A DNA stretch of 32,602 nt from an uncultured Collinsella sp. (GCA_900758845.1 CAAESW010000020.1:1-32602); one strand, 5' to 3'. Shown: positions 15,163 to 24,103, counted from the first letter of the stretch. The notes: generated from the sequence alone by a model not told the origin. A program made the numbers and translations.

Positions 15163-16100
15163 CAGGCAGCCTCGATGCGATGCAAGATATCCTCAACGAC
15201 CTCATCGACCGTATATTCGTCCATATCGAACCACACAATACGATCGTCGCGCTTAAACCACGAAAGCTGACGCTTGGCATAGCGACGCGAACGCATCTTA
15301 ATGAGTTCACGAGCCTCATCCATAGTCATCACACCGTTAAAAGCATCAATGATTTCTTTGTAGCCAATCGCCTGCGTCGAAGTGAGCGCATCTTCAAGCC
15401 CCTGGTCCATAAGGCCACGGACCTCATCAACAAGACCCTGCTCAAACATGAGGTCAACGCGCAGGTTAATGCGCTCGTAAAGCAGCTCACGATTGCGTGT
15501 CAAGCCAAACCACAAGGCATGATAATGCTCACATGGAACACTAAACTGCGACTTTTGCTGTGCGTAGGAAACGCCGTCATTATGCATTTCGAGCGCACGA
15601 ATCACGCGGCGCACATTATGAGGATGAATGACCGCGGCAGACTCAGGATCGCGCTCGGCAAGCAGCTTATGCAGCGCTTCCTCACCAATGCGCTCGGCAA
15701 GTTCCTGATAACCCGCACGGCGATCGTCCTCAAGTTCTCCCGAGGGAAAATCCATCTCATCGAGGGCGGCCTTGAGATACAGGCCCGTACCCCCGCAAAA
15801 CACCGGAAGACGTCCAGACCCGAGCAGGCGCTCAACATGCGCGCGAGCGTCTGCCTGGTAAAGCGCCGCAGAGTACGCGACGCCCGGCTCTACGATGTCA
15901 ACGAGACGCAGAGGCGCCGTACACTCATCGGGCGTCATCTTTGCGGTGCCGATATCCATACCGCGATAGATTTGCATCGCATCGCACGACAGCACTTCAG
16001 ACGAAAGGCGAGCGGCCAAACGGTCAGCGACGTCACTTTTACCAACCGCCGTCGGACCGACGATCGCAACGGCGGAAAGACCTGCCCCGGGAGAAATCAT
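15162..16100 (-). CDS. miaA: tRNA dimethylallyltransferase
   Basis: This 312-residue enzyme adds a dimethylallyl group to A37 of tRNAs reading UNN codons. The P-loop GPTAVGKS (15-22), SCDAMQIYRGMDIGTAK, and the tRNA-binding FCGGTGLYLKA are in place. The C-terminal RRYAKRQLSWFKRD is a typical signature. Its start overlaps the stop of miaB by one base, so the product of MiaA and its next enzyme, MiaB, are made together. Confidence 0.96.
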   Translation of the reverse strand: MISPGAGLSAVAIVGPTAVGKSDVADRLAARLSSEVLSCDAMQIYRGMDIGTAKMTPDECTAPLRLVDIVEPGVAYSAALYQADARAHVERLLGSGRLPVFCGGTGLYLKAALDEMDFPSGELEDDRRAGYQELAERIGEEALHKLLAERDPESAAVIHPHNVRRVIRALEMHNDGVSYAQQKSQFSVPCEHYHALWFGLTRNRELLYERINLRVDLMFEQGLVDEVRGLMDQGLEDALTSTQAIGYKEIIDAFNGVMTMDEARELIKMRSRRYAKRQLSWFKRDDRIVWFDMDEYTVDEVVEDILHRIEAA

Positions 16101-17476
16101 TAGCGCGGCTCACCCACAACGGAGCCTGACAAATACCACGTCTTAGCAACGTCGACGTCAACATCAACGATCTTACCGACAAGCTGGTCGATGCTATATC
16201 CCTCGGGAATGGGCGCATGAACGGTCTGATTCTTGGGGCTCTTGCCCAGCAGCACCGCATCGTTCTTTTTACTCGTACCCTCAATGAGCGCAGGCACCAC
16301 GGTATGGAGCTCACCCTGGTTGTACTCGTGCGCTGTCGTCTCGATAACCTTGACCAGACGGTTAAAGCGCTCAAGGATGACCTCGTGCGGTGTGGGATCA
16401 TCAATCTCGGCGGCCGGGGTACCAGCGCGCTTGGAGTAGATGAAGGTATAGGCCTGGGCATAGCGGACCGTCTCGGCAAGCGAGAGCGTCTGCTCAAAGT
16501 CTTCTTCAGTCTCGCCTGGGAAGCCAACGATAATGTCGGTCGAGAGCGCGATATCGGGCATACGGTTGCGAATGCGATCGACCAGGCCCAAATAGTCCTC
16601 ACGTGTATAACGGCGATTCATCTCTTTGAGGATCCGCGTCGAACCTGACTGGACGGCCAAGTGCAGCTGCGGCATAACGGCAGGCGTCTCGGCCATGGCG
16701 TCGATGGTCTCGGGCAACAGGTCCTTGGGATGCGAAGACGTAAAGAAGATGCGCTCCACACCCGTATCGCCCACGGCACGCAGCAGATCGGCAAAACGCG
16801 GCTTGCCAAACAGATCGCGACCATATGAGTTAACGTTTTGGCCCAGCAGCGTAATCTCACGCACGCCCTGGCGCACCAAACCGGTCACCTCGTCGACAAT
16901 CTCCTCGAAGGGGCGGCTCTTTTCGCGACCGCGCACGTACGGCACGATGCAATAGGTGCAGAAATTATTGCAGCCCGTCATGATGGGCACCCAAGCGTGA
17001 TACTGGGTCTCTCGATGCCACGGCATGCTCATGGCATCCGTATCCTCATGCTCATTGGTGCGGATATGACGCTTGCCGTCAAGGAACGCCTCGGCAATGA
17101 GCTCGGCCACATGTGCGATAGAATGCGTGCCAAAGATGACATTGACGTTATCGACGTTGGTGAGCAGTCCCTCGCCATCACGCTGCGCGATGCAGCCGCC
17201 CACGGCAACCACACGCTTGCCCGAAGGCGAAGGCGGCAGGCTTTTGCAGGAATTGCACTGACCGTACAGGCGAGTATCGGCGGCCTCGCGCACGCAGCAT
17301 GTCATGAAGACAACGATATCGGCATGCTCAAGATCGAGCGCCATGAGGCAACCATACGAATCGAGCAGACCGCTCACGCGCTCAGAGTCGTGCTGATTCA
17401 TCTGGCAGCCAAAGGTGCGGATAAAGTAGGTTTTACCGGCAAGAATATCGCGTACGGAACGCTGATCCATGTGCAT
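16100..17476 (-). CDS. miaB: tRNA-2-methylthio-N6-dimethylallyladenosine synthase
   Basis: This 458-residue radical SAM enzyme inserts a methylthio group into i6A37 of tRNA, the step after MiaA. The N-terminal domain supplies cysteines for the auxiliary cluster (FGCQMNQ, MTCCVREAAD, VGGCIAQ). The radical SAM motif is CNNFCTYC, and a TRAM domain ends the protein. TCCVREAAD departs slightly from the usual TCSVRENA. Two ATGs (17476 and 17470) fit AGGA; the second has more normal spacing. It is paralogous to rimO at 24104. Confidence 0.95.
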   Translation of the reverse strand: MHMDQRSVRDILAGKTYFIRTFGCQMNQHDSERVSGLLDSYGCLMALDLEHADIVVFMTCCVREAADTRLYGQCNSCKSLPPSPSGKRVVAVGGCIAQRDGEGLLTNVDNVNVIFGTHSIAHVAELIAEAFLDGKRHIRTNEHEDTDAMSMPWHRETQYHAWVPIMTGCNNFCTYCIVPYVRGREKSRPFEEIVDEVTGLVRQGVREITLLGQNVNSYGRDLFGKPRFADLLRAVGDTGVERIFFTSSHPKDLLPETIDAMAETPAVMPQLHLAVQSGSTRILKEMNRRYTREDYLGLVDRIRNRMPDIALSTDIIVGFPGETEEDFEQTLSLAETVRYAQAYTFIYSKRAGTPAAEIDDPTPHEVILERFNRLVKVIETTAHEYNQGELHTVVPALIEGTSKKNDAVLLGKSPKNQTVHAPIPEGYSIDQLVGKIVDVDVDVAKTWYLSGSVVGEPR

Positions 17477-17515
17477 AAGTCCTAACGTTGGGGAGCGAAA
17501 CGAGGCTAGCAGAAG

Positions 17516-17833
17516 CTATGCCACAGGCTTAACATCATCCATGACGACGTTATCCATAGCAGCTCGATTGATCTGGTGAACGTAGATAGAAAGGCGGATG
17601 GCCGTGCGCGACTCCCCGTTAATGAGAATGTCGGAGAACACGGGCGCGCAGGAAATATCAAAACCGGTTGGGATCAAAAAACCGCGCGCGATGGCAACGG
17701 CCTTAATGGCCTGGTTGACAGCACCGGCGCCGACACACTGGATGTTGACGGGTACACCATCCTTGACCATGCCGGCGATGGCGCCGGCAACGGACGCGGG
17801 CGATGATTTGCTTGATACCTTCAGGCAATCCAT
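17516..17833 (-). CDS. spoVS: SpoVS-family protein
   Basis: This 105-residue protein starts MDCLKVSSKSSPASVAGAIAG and shows the compact SpoVS fold signature (GAGAVNQAIKAVAIARGFL). In Bacillus SpoVS affects sporulation and division, but the family is widespread in bacteria that do not sporulate and its molecular role is unsettled; it is thought to bind nucleic acid. The ATG at 17833 follows GCAGGAG by 7 bases; the frame is open to 17908 without a better start. It keeps the Bacillus position between rny and miaB. Confidence 0.9.
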   Translation of the reverse strand: MDCLKVSSKSSPASVAGAIAGMVKDGVPVNIQCVGAGAVNQAIKAVAIARGFLIPTGFDISCAPVFSDILINGESRTAIRLSIYVHQINRAAMDNVVMDDVKPVA

Positions 17834-17907
17834 GAAGAAACTCCTGCGTTTAAAAGTACGTTTTAACTGCAATAACTGTATCGTACCGAGAGGACTCGGT
17901 AAAGGCA

Positions 17908-18993
17908 CTATTCCTCTTTGGCAAGATCGAAGGTCACAGTGATTCGATCACGCGAAACACGAATCTTTGGGTCGCCGCAAAGGTTGAGATAGTACCTGGC
18001 GGCAAGGTCATTAAAGTCCCGCTCCACAGCACGCGAAAACTGTGCCATGTCATCCTTGGCAATACGTAGCCCGCGACGATCCTTCGCGAGATCGACAGGA
18101 GCCGGCGCATGCGAGGACGAATCACGCTCGCGCAGCAGACGCGCGGTCACACCGCGAACGGGCTTAATCTGCCCTGCCAAAATGCGATGTGCCGTGCGCT
18201 CGGACATCCCAAGACCCAAACCCGAGCAGATACGGATAAAGTCCTCGGCATCAGAGGCAAGGCCTAAACGATCGACAACCGGAAGCTCGCTCTCGTCATC
18301 AATAAACAGGAGACGAGACGTATCGAGCCGACTTGACGCCTGAGCATAAAGGGTCGCGGCAATCTCAGACGGAGAACCAAGATAGACATCGCAACCACGC
18401 AGCTCCTCGAGCGCAAACTCACAGGCAGCGCGAATAATATTATGCGGGCCGCGAGCACAGACATAACGTCCGTCCTCATCCTTGACGGCCTGGGGCCAGC
18501 TGGACTGATCGGCACGCTCACTGAGGCGGTCGGCTGCAACGCTCACCTTAAAGGCTGAACCAAGATCGACGCCGGACGTGACCACACGGGCCTCGTCGGT
18601 GTTCTGCTTGATCGAAAACAATGCCATGCCACGACCGTGAACGCCCCAACGGTCCATCTTCATGCTCTCGAGCTTGGAGGTAACACGGGCATCGAAGATT
18701 CGCTCTTGCATATCCTGCGGAACGCCCGAACCGTTATCCAGAAAGACAAGCGTGCGGACGCCATCTTCCTTGGTCGTGGCGAGATAGACCTTGTCGGCGC
18801 CGGCATCGCGAGCATTACGGAGCATTTCGATGACGATATCCTCGACATGCTGAATGTCGTGTTTTGCCTGGCGCCGCTCGGCCTCCGAAACGCGGAGGCG
18901 GACATACCCCTCGCCAAGGTTCTCCTCGACGCGAAGGTTGCCCTCCCCCGACATCGACGCGATAAATGAGATGAGCTCGTTCGCGTCGCTCAT
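17908..18993 (-). CDS. GHKL-type ATP-binding protein of unknown role
   Basis: This 361-residue protein has a GHKL ATPase fold: an N-box (VIEMLRNARDAGA, about 52-64), DNGSGVP (G1) and WGVHGRGMALFSI (G2). There is no histidine phospho-acceptor, membrane segment or sensor domain. After the ATPase come a mixed domain and a possible helix-turn-helix-like segment around 255-285 (GLGMSERTAHRILAGQIKPVRG). It starts one base after the rny stop and precedes spoVS, the slot held by ymdB in Bacillus. A role in RNA decay or in a switch with SpoVS is a guess from position. I do not know an experimentally studied member. Confidence 0.75.
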   Translation of the reverse strand: MSDANELISFIASMSGEGNLRVEENLGEGYVRLRVSEAERRQAKHDIQHVEDIVIEMLRNARDAGADKVYLATTKEDGVRTLVFLDNGSGVPQDMQERIFDARVTSKLESMKMDRWGVHGRGMALFSIKQNTDEARVVTSGVDLGSAFKVSVAADRLSERADQSSWPQAVKDEDGRYVCARGPHNIIRAACEFALEELRGCDVYLGSPSEIAATLYAQASSRLDTSRLLFIDDESELPVVDRLGLASDAEDFIRICSGLGLGMSERTAHRILAGQIKPVRGVTARLLRERDSSSHAPAPVDLAKDRRGLRIAKDDMAQFSRAVERDFNDLAARYYLNLCGDPKIRVSRDRITVTFDLAKEE

Positions 18994-18994
18994 G

Positions 18995-20545
18995 TTATTT
19001 AGCGATATCGACAGCGCGGCTCTCGCGAATCACGACGACGCGCACCTGACCGGGATACTCCATCTCTTCCTCGATCTGATGGGCGATATCGTGAGCCAGG
19101 ACCGTGGACTGAGCATCGGAGATCTTGTCCGGCTGAACCATGACGTGGACCTCGCGACCAGCCTGCATGGCATAGGTACGCTCGACGCCTTCATGGGAGT
19201 TGGCAATCTCCTCGAGCTTCTCAAGACGCTTGATGTAGTTCTCGGCAGACTCGCGACGGGCACCGGGGCGAGAGGCGGAGACGGCATCGGCGGCCTGTAC
19301 CAGGACATCGAGCACCGTGTTGGGGTCGACATCGGCATGGTGAGCCTCGATAGCGTGAACGATAACGGGCTTCTCGCCATAACGGCGGGCAAGCTCGGCG
19401 CCGATGACGGCATGCGGGCCCTCGACGTCGTGGTCGATTGCCTTGCCCAGGTCGTGCAGCAGGCCGGCGCGCTTAGCGGTCACAACGTCCAGGCCAAGCT
19501 CGGAAGCCATCACGCCGCACAGATCAGAGACCTCGAGGGAGTGCTGAAGCACATTCTGACCAAACGAGGTACGGTAGCGCAGGGCACCAAGGGTCTTGAC
19601 GATCTCGGGGTGCAGGTCGTGGATACCGGTATCAAAGGCAGCCTGCTCGCCAGCCTCGCGCACGCGCTGCTGAACCAGGTCGGCAGCCTTGTGATACATC
19701 TCCTCGATGCGGGCAGGGTGAATGCGGCCGTCGGCGATGAGGTTCTCGAGGGCGACACGGGCGGTCTCACGACGGACCGGGTCGAAGCTCGAAAGAACGA
19801 CGGTCTCGGGCGTGTCGTCGATAACGAGGTTAACGCCGGAAACCTGCTCGAAGGTCCGGATGTTGCGACCCTCGCGACCGATGATACGGCCCTTGAGGTC
19901 ATCGGAGGGAATGTGCACGGAGGTAACGGTGACCTCGGCAGTGTGGTCGGCAGCGCAGCGCTGAATCGCCAGGGACAGAATCTCCTGGGCGGTCTTGTGG
20001 CACTCGGCGCGAACCTGCTGCTCGGACTCGCGAATGATCGTGGCGGCCTCGTGGGTGACCTCGCCGCGAACCTTATCGAGGAGTTCCTTGTGGGCGTCCT
20101 CGCGGGTAAGGTCGGCAATACGCTCGAGCTCGGAGGTCTGCTTTGCGCAGAGCTCCTCGAGCTCACGGGAGCGCTTCTCGACCTGACCGGCCTGGCTGGA
20201 CAGCTGATGCTCGCGCTTGTCGAGAGCGTCGTTGCGGCGATCGAGGGATTCCTCGCGCTGCATCACGCGGTTCTCGAGCGTACGAATCTCGTTCTTACGC
20301 TGCTTGTCCTCGGCCTCGGCGGCCTGCTTGTTCTTGATGATTTCCTCTTTAGCCTCAAGCAGAGCCTCTTTTTTGAGGGTCTCGGCCTGACGCTTTGCAT
20401 CACCGATCAGGGACTCAGCCTGTGCGTGTGCCGACTGAATCTTTTCGTCGGCCTCGTGAAGACTACCCTGCTTGGCGGTGCGCATGTAGGCAATGGCGGC
20501 GATGGCACCCAAAACGATGCCAACGAGCGCTGCGATGATAGGCAT
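18995..20545 (-). CDS. rny: ribonuclease Y
   Basis: This 516-residue membrane-anchored endoribonuclease starts bulk mRNA decay. An N-terminal membrane helix (about 2-22) is followed by a long coiled coil (to about 190), a KH RNA-binding domain (GRIIGREGRNIRTFEQVSG) and an HD domain whose metal-binding HD lies in LLHDLGKAIDHD (about 363). The ATG at 20545 is chosen because AAAAAGGAG lies 5 bases upstream; the GTG at 20551 would overlap that site. A hairpin in the leader (20581-20606) may affect expression. The genome also encodes RNase J (30298), so both major Gram-positive decay enzymes are here. Confidence 0.95.
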   Translation of the reverse strand: MPIIAALVGIVLGAIAAIAYMRTAKQGSLHEADEKIQSAHAQAESLIGDAKRQAETLKKEALLEAKEEIIKNKQAAEAEDKQRKNEIRTLENRVMQREESLDRRNDALDKREHQLSSQAGQVEKRSRELEELCAKQTSELERIADLTREDAHKELLDKVRGEVTHEAATIIRESEQQVRAECHKTAQEILSLAIQRCAADHTAEVTVTSVHIPSDDLKGRIIGREGRNIRTFEQVSGVNLVIDDTPETVVLSSFDPVRRETARVALENLIADGRIHPARIEEMYHKAADLVQQRVREAGEQAAFDTGIHDLHPEIVKTLGALRYRTSFGQNVLQHSLEVSDLCGVMASELGLDVVTAKRAGLLHDLGKAIDHDVEGPHAVIGAELARRYGEKPVIVHAIEAHHADVDPNTVLDVLVQAADAVSASRPGARRESAENYIKRLEKLEEIANSHEGVERTYAMQAGREVHVMVQPDKISDAQSTVLAHDIAHQIEEEMEYPGQVRVVVIRESRAVDIAK

Positions 20546-20580
20546 GCTCACTCCTTTTTATGGAATCGTTACACAACAAA

Positions 20581-20606
20581 GCGAACCGTCCTTACGAACG
20601 GCTCGC
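20581..20606 (-). promoter_or_regulatory. terminator-like hairpin in the rny leader
   Basis: On the minus strand a 9-bp stem with one G-T pair and an 8-base loop is followed by TTTGTTGT, then the rny ribosome binding site 20-25 bases on. It could end recA-recX transcripts (it lies about 195 bases past recX) or act as an attenuator of rny. The remaining 20607-20802 is AT-rich, and I see no gene in it. Confidence 0.5.
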
Positions 20607-20802
20607 GACATTTGAGTAATATGGGCGCAGCTTATGCGGGTCGGATACAGATAAACATATAAACAAACTCATCACAGATGAGCACATATCACAAAGCAAA
20701 TGACAGTGTTTATCGTACGTTGAACCACAACAACTGTCAAATAAATGGCCCCGGCACGGCGGCTAAAACGCGGTGAACGGCAGGGCCACATAACGCATAC
20801 GC

Positions 20803-21495
20803 CTAAACCGCACATTCCTCGCGTTCGGCATCTAGACGTGCCTTAACGGCATCGGCGGCGATGTGATACGAGAAGCCCTTGCCCATCAAAAACCGAACCA
20901 GTTTTTCGAATCCGCGCGTCTCTGGAACACGCCGCTTGGCGAGCAGGGCTGACGCACGCGCCAAATCGTCTTCGACGGCAAAATAATCCTCGGGATAACC
21001 GGGAATGTCATCGAGCACGACATGACGGCGCTTGAGCTCGGTCTCGATTTTACGCTGTCCCCAACCACGCCGCTTGCGTTCCTCGATAAAGTACGAGCAA
21101 AAGCGGTTCTCGTCTAAAAAGCGATACTCGGTGGCGCGCTCGACGGCGAAATCGATCGCGGGCTGGTGAAAACCGTAGCGAGCCAGCTTGTCACGGACCT
21201 CACCCGTCGCATGGTCGCGGCGCGATAACATCTCGGTCACCATGGTAAGTGCACATTTACGCTCGATGATCTGCACCGCCTCACGAAAGTTGTCCCAATC
21301 ACAGGGAAGATCGGGGCGGTTTTTGACATACAGGCGCGCGACCCGCACGGGAATCCAGATGGACCGCTCAAAACCGTCTTCAAGCTCACAATCGATATGT
21401 GCGCAAGGCTTTTTGGACGCATACCCGCTCGAGAACGAGGAGGCCGCCTTTTTATCGGGAAAGACGACCGTGGCCTCGGTCACCGTATACGACAT
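20803..21495 (-). CDS. recX: regulatory protein RecX
   Basis: This 230-residue protein modulates RecA by binding its filament. The C-terminal 150 residues show the helical RecX repeats (MLSRRDHATGEVRDKL, FLDENRFCSYFIEERKRRGWGQRKIETEL, FLMGKGFSYHIAADAV). About 70 N-terminal residues precede them, an extension seen in some Gram-positive RecX proteins. It starts 11 bases after the recA stop with a poor ribosome binding site, so it probably depends on translation of recA, which would keep RecX far below RecA. Confidence 0.93.
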   Translation of the reverse strand: MSYTVTEATVVFPDKKAASSFSSGYASKKPCAHIDCELEDGFERSIWIPVRVARLYVKNRPDLPCDWDNFREAVQIIERKCALTMVTEMLSRRDHATGEVRDKLARYGFHQPAIDFAVERATEYRFLDENRFCSYFIEERKRRGWGQRKIETELKRRHVVLDDIPGYPEDYFAVEDDLARASALLAKRRVPETRGFEKLVRFLMGKGFSYHIAADAVKARLDAEREECAV

Positions 21496-21506
21496 GAGCG
21501 TAACCG

Positions 21507-22655
21507 CTACTCGTCGTCATCATCGAGCATAGCGGAACCATCGATGGCGTAAAGCTCATCAAACTCCTCAGGCGCAGGCTGATCGGTCAGCTCGACCTCG
21601 GACGGAGCATCGTCATCAAATTCAAGTCCGCAGGCAAGGCGAACCTTATGCTCAATCTCGTCGGCGCAATCGGGGTGTTCGCGCAGGAAAGCCTTGGCGG
21701 CCTCGCGACCGTTGCCGAGCTTGTCCTCGCCATAGGCAAACCAGGAGCCCATCTTCTTACAGATGCCGCACTCGACAGCCATGTCCAGAATTGAGCCCTC
21801 CTTAGAGATGCCCGTACCGTACATGATGTCGAACTCAGCAGAACGGAACGGAGCTGCCACCTTGTTCTTAACGACCTTGGCGCGCACGCGGTTACCGATA
21901 ACCTCGTCCTTAAGCTTAATGCTGTCGATACGGCGAATGTCGATACGCACCGAAGAGAAGAACTTAAGGGCGCGGCCGCCCGTCGTGGTCTCGGGGTTGC
22001 CGAACATGACGCCGATCTTCTCACGCAGCTGGTTAATGAAGATGCACGTCGTGTTGGACTTGGACAGCGAGCCGGCGAGCTTGCGGAGCGCCTGGCTCAT
22101 CAGGCGAGCCTGAAGACCGACCGTAGTGTCGCCAATTTCTCCCTCGATCTCGGCACGCGGGGTCAGCGCGGCGACGGAGTCGACAACGATGGCATCGATG
22201 GCACCAGAACGCACAAGCATGTCAACAATCTCGAGCGCCTGCTCACCCGTATCGGGCTGGGAAATGAGTACCTCGTCGATATCCACGCCGATGCGCGCGG
22301 CATACGTGGGATCGAGCGCGTGCTCGGCATCGATAAATGCCACAACGCCACCCATTGCCTGGGCCTCGGCCAAGATCTCGAGCGAAAGCGTCGTCTTACC
22401 GGAGGACTCGGGACCGTAGATCTCGACGATTCGGCCGCGCGGCACACCGCCGATACCCAGAGCGGCATCGAGTGCCAGAGCGCCCGTAGGGATGGCCTCG
22501 ACCTCGAGCTCGGGGCCACCGTCGCCGTACCTCATGATGGAACCCTGGCCGAATTTCTTCTCGATCTCGGCCTTGGTGGTGGCGATCATCTCATCGCGCT
22601 CTTTACCCGTCGTGCGAGCATGAACGGTACGTACGGGACCTGAATTCTTGGCCAT
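21507..22655 (-). CDS. recA: recombinase RecA
   Basis: This 382-residue ATPase forms filaments on single-stranded DNA, drives strand exchange and triggers LexA cleavage. Walker A GPESSGKTT (about 79-87), the DNA-binding loops (GEIGDTTVGLQARLMSQALRK, in part; GVMFGNPETTTGG) and an acidic C-terminal tail ending LDDDDE are visible. The ATG at 22655 follows GAGGAGGG; the upstream in-frame extension to 22676 covers that site. A LexA box lies in its promoter. recX follows in the same transcript. Confidence 0.98.
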   Translation of the reverse strand: MAKNSGPVRTVHARTTGKERDEMIATTKAEIEKKFGQGSIMRYGDGGPELEVEAIPTGALALDAALGIGGVPRGRIVEIYGPESSGKTTLSLEILAEAQAMGGVVAFIDAEHALDPTYAARIGVDIDEVLISQPDTGEQALEIVDMLVRSGAIDAIVVDSVAALTPRAEIEGEIGDTTVGLQARLMSQALRKLAGSLSKSNTTCIFINQLREKIGVMFGNPETTTGGRALKFFSSVRIDIRRIDSIKLKDEVIGNRVRAKVVKNKVAAPFRSAEFDIMYGTGISKEGSILDMAVECGICKKMGSWFAYGEDKLGNGREAAKAFLREHPDCADEIEHKVRLACGLEFDDDAPSEVELTDQPAPEEFDELYAIDGSAMLDDDDE

Positions 22656-22685
22656 GAATAGCCCTCCTCTTAACAACCTGCATCG

Positions 22686-22714
22686 ATATTAAACGAACGG
22701 CTGTTCGTGGTCAA
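22686..22714 (-). promoter_or_regulatory. recA promoter with perfect LexA box
   Basis: On the minus strand -35 TTGACC (22714-22709) and -10 TAATAT (22691-22686) are 17 bp apart. The spacer contains CGAACAGCCGTTCG (22707-22694), a perfect SOS box of the CGAAC-N4-GTTCG form. LexA binding would block the promoter directly. Confidence 0.85.
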
Positions 22715-22745
22715 CCGTTCAGATAAATCATATGCAGCCGACCTT

Positions 22746-22806
22746 TCCAAAACCCAACCAAACGCCGACCAAACACTGACCAAAAACTTGACCACAAAGG
22801 ACCAAA
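22746..22806. repeat. helically phased ACCAAA repeats upstream of the recA promoter
   Basis: Six ACCAAA-like units (TCCAAA at 22746, then 22757, 22768, 22779, 22791 as ACCACA, and 22801) start 10 to 12 bases apart, so all lie on the same DNA face. They sit 30-90 bp upstream of the recA -35 on the minus strand. They may bind a regulator cooperatively or bend the DNA. No gene is seen between cinA and recA. Confidence 0.55.
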
Positions 22807-22881
22807 TATGAACAAGGCAGGCAAAAATACATCTACAACCAGCACAAACGCCAAATGAGCCTAAGGTCCCCATCTCCACAA

Positions 22882-22905
22882 TTAAGGGGCTCGAAGGCCC
22901 CTTAA
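22882..22905 (-). terminator. terminator-like hairpin after cinA
   Basis: A perfect 9-bp stem (22882-22890 with 22897-22905, loop of 6) lies 8 bases past the cinA stop. The T tract on the minus strand is weak (TTAATTG). Confidence 0.6.
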
Positions 22906-22912
22906 AACACGT

Positions 22913-23449
22913 CTATACCATAGAGTTGAGCACAAGGGCAATGCGACCCAATGCCTCCGTGACCGCATGGGCACGAACACACGAACGGTCGCCCTCATAG
23001 TGGCAGCGCACAGAGTCCACAACCGGCACGCCCCCATCGGCGGAACGATGCGCCCAGCCAATATAGAAAGTGCCCGCCGGATCGTCCTCAGTGCCACCGC
23101 CGGGGCCGGCATAACCCGTTGCGCTCACTGCAATATCGCTCTGGTACAGCTCCAGCGAACCCACCGCCATCTCGCGCGCGGTCTGATGCGACACCGCGGT
23201 ATAGCGGTCAAGCGTCTCCTGCTCAACACCAAGAACGCGATGCTTAATCTCATCGCAATAGGTCACCGCACCGCCACGCAGCACCGCCGAGGCGCCCGGG
23301 ATATCGGCAATCGTCGAGGCGATCATACCCGCCGTCAGCGACTCAGCCGTCGAAACCGTCACGCCCCGAGCGCTCGCGCGCTCGACAATATCACGCGCCA
23401 GCTCCTCGTTATGTGCGGAAATCTGCTCAAAAGAGTCCGTCATACCCAC
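22913..23449 (-). CDS. cinA: CinA C-terminal-domain protein (nicotinamide-nucleotide amidase type)
   Basis: This 178-residue protein contains only the C-terminal CinA domain, which in PncC-type enzymes deamidates NMN to nicotinate mononucleotide in pyridine-nucleotide recycling. Family motifs are TAESLTAGMIAST, GGAVTYCDEIKHRVLGV and ATGYAGPGGGT. The N-terminal molybdopterin-binding-like domain of full-length CinA is absent, which is common. The GTG at 23449 with AGG upstream and an ATG at 23443 are both possible starts. It sits between pgsA and recA, the same order as in Bacillus. Confidence 0.88.
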   Translation of the reverse strand: MGMTDSFEQISAHNEELARDIVERASARGVTVSTAESLTAGMIASTIADIPGASAVLRGGAVTYCDEIKHRVLGVEQETLDRYTAVSHQTAREMAVGSLELYQSDIAVSATGYAGPGGGTEDDPAGTFYIGWAHRSADGGVPVVDSVRCHYEGDRSCVRAHAVTEALGRIALVLNSMV

Positions 23450-23455
23450 CAGGAC

Positions 23456-24094
23456 CTAGACCGAAAAGACGATCTTGCGGCAGTTCCAGAAGTACTGGGC
23501 GCCCGAGATAACGGTCAGGACAACGGCAACGGCGTACAGGAAGCGCGACACCGAGTAGATGCCGAGCGTTAGCGCCACCGGGCCAAGGTGCAAGCCGGCC
23601 ATAGCAAAAACGCACAGGTAACCGCAAATGGAGACCATCGTGGTTGCCGTCTTGTACTTGCCGAGCTTATCGGCCGCAACGACCACACCGGCCGCACTCG
23701 CGACCATGCGAAGGGCGCTCACCAGAAGCTCACGGAACAGGATAATGAACACGGACCACACGGTCACTGCGCCAAAATCCAAGAACAGCAGCAGGGCCGA
23801 GAACACGAGCAGCTTATCGGCGATGGGGTCCAAGAATTTACCGAAGTCGGTGATCTCGTTGCGCGAACGCGCCAGATAACCGTCGACCTTATCGGTGCAC
23901 GACAGGATCACATACAGAATGAAGGCAGCGGCGGCGAGCGGGCCGTCGAAGGTGCTCCAATCCGTACCGGCAACACTCGTGTGAGAAAGCGCCGACACGA
24001 TCATGAACACCGGGATAAAGACGATGCGAACGCACGTCACGATGTTGGCGGGCGTCCAGACACTCGTCAGTTCCTTATTACTCTCGTTAGCCAC
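23456..24094 (-). CDS. pgsA: CDP-diacylglycerol-glycerol-3-phosphate 3-phosphatidyltransferase
   Basis: This 212-residue membrane enzyme makes phosphatidylglycerol phosphate, the first committed step to phosphatidylglycerol. The CDP-alcohol phosphotransferase signature is intact (DGYLAR, then FGKFLDPIADK), with about five hydrophobic helices around it. The N-terminus (WTPANIVTCVRIVFIPVF) is typical of PgsA. It lies 9 bases after rimO and 6 before cinA, the conserved pgsA-cinA-recA order. It is the more canonical of the two family members in this window. Confidence 0.93.
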   Translation of the reverse strand: MANESNKELTSVWTPANIVTCVRIVFIPVFMIVSALSHTSVAGTDWSTFDGPLAAAAFILYVILSCTDKVDGYLARSRNEITDFGKFLDPIADKLLVFSALLLFLDFGAVTVWSVFIILFRELLVSALRMVASAAGVVVAADKLGKYKTATTMVSICGYLCVFAMAGLHLGPVALTLGIYSVSRFLYAVAVVLTVISGAQYFWNCRKIVFSV

Positions 24095-24103
24095 GACGCT
24101 CTC

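Noticed and set aside
18854..20662. 602-codon open frame on the plus strand
   Set aside because: It is antisense to rny and the start of the ATPase gene. It has no ribosome binding site, and its Leu/Gly/Val-rich translation matches no family.
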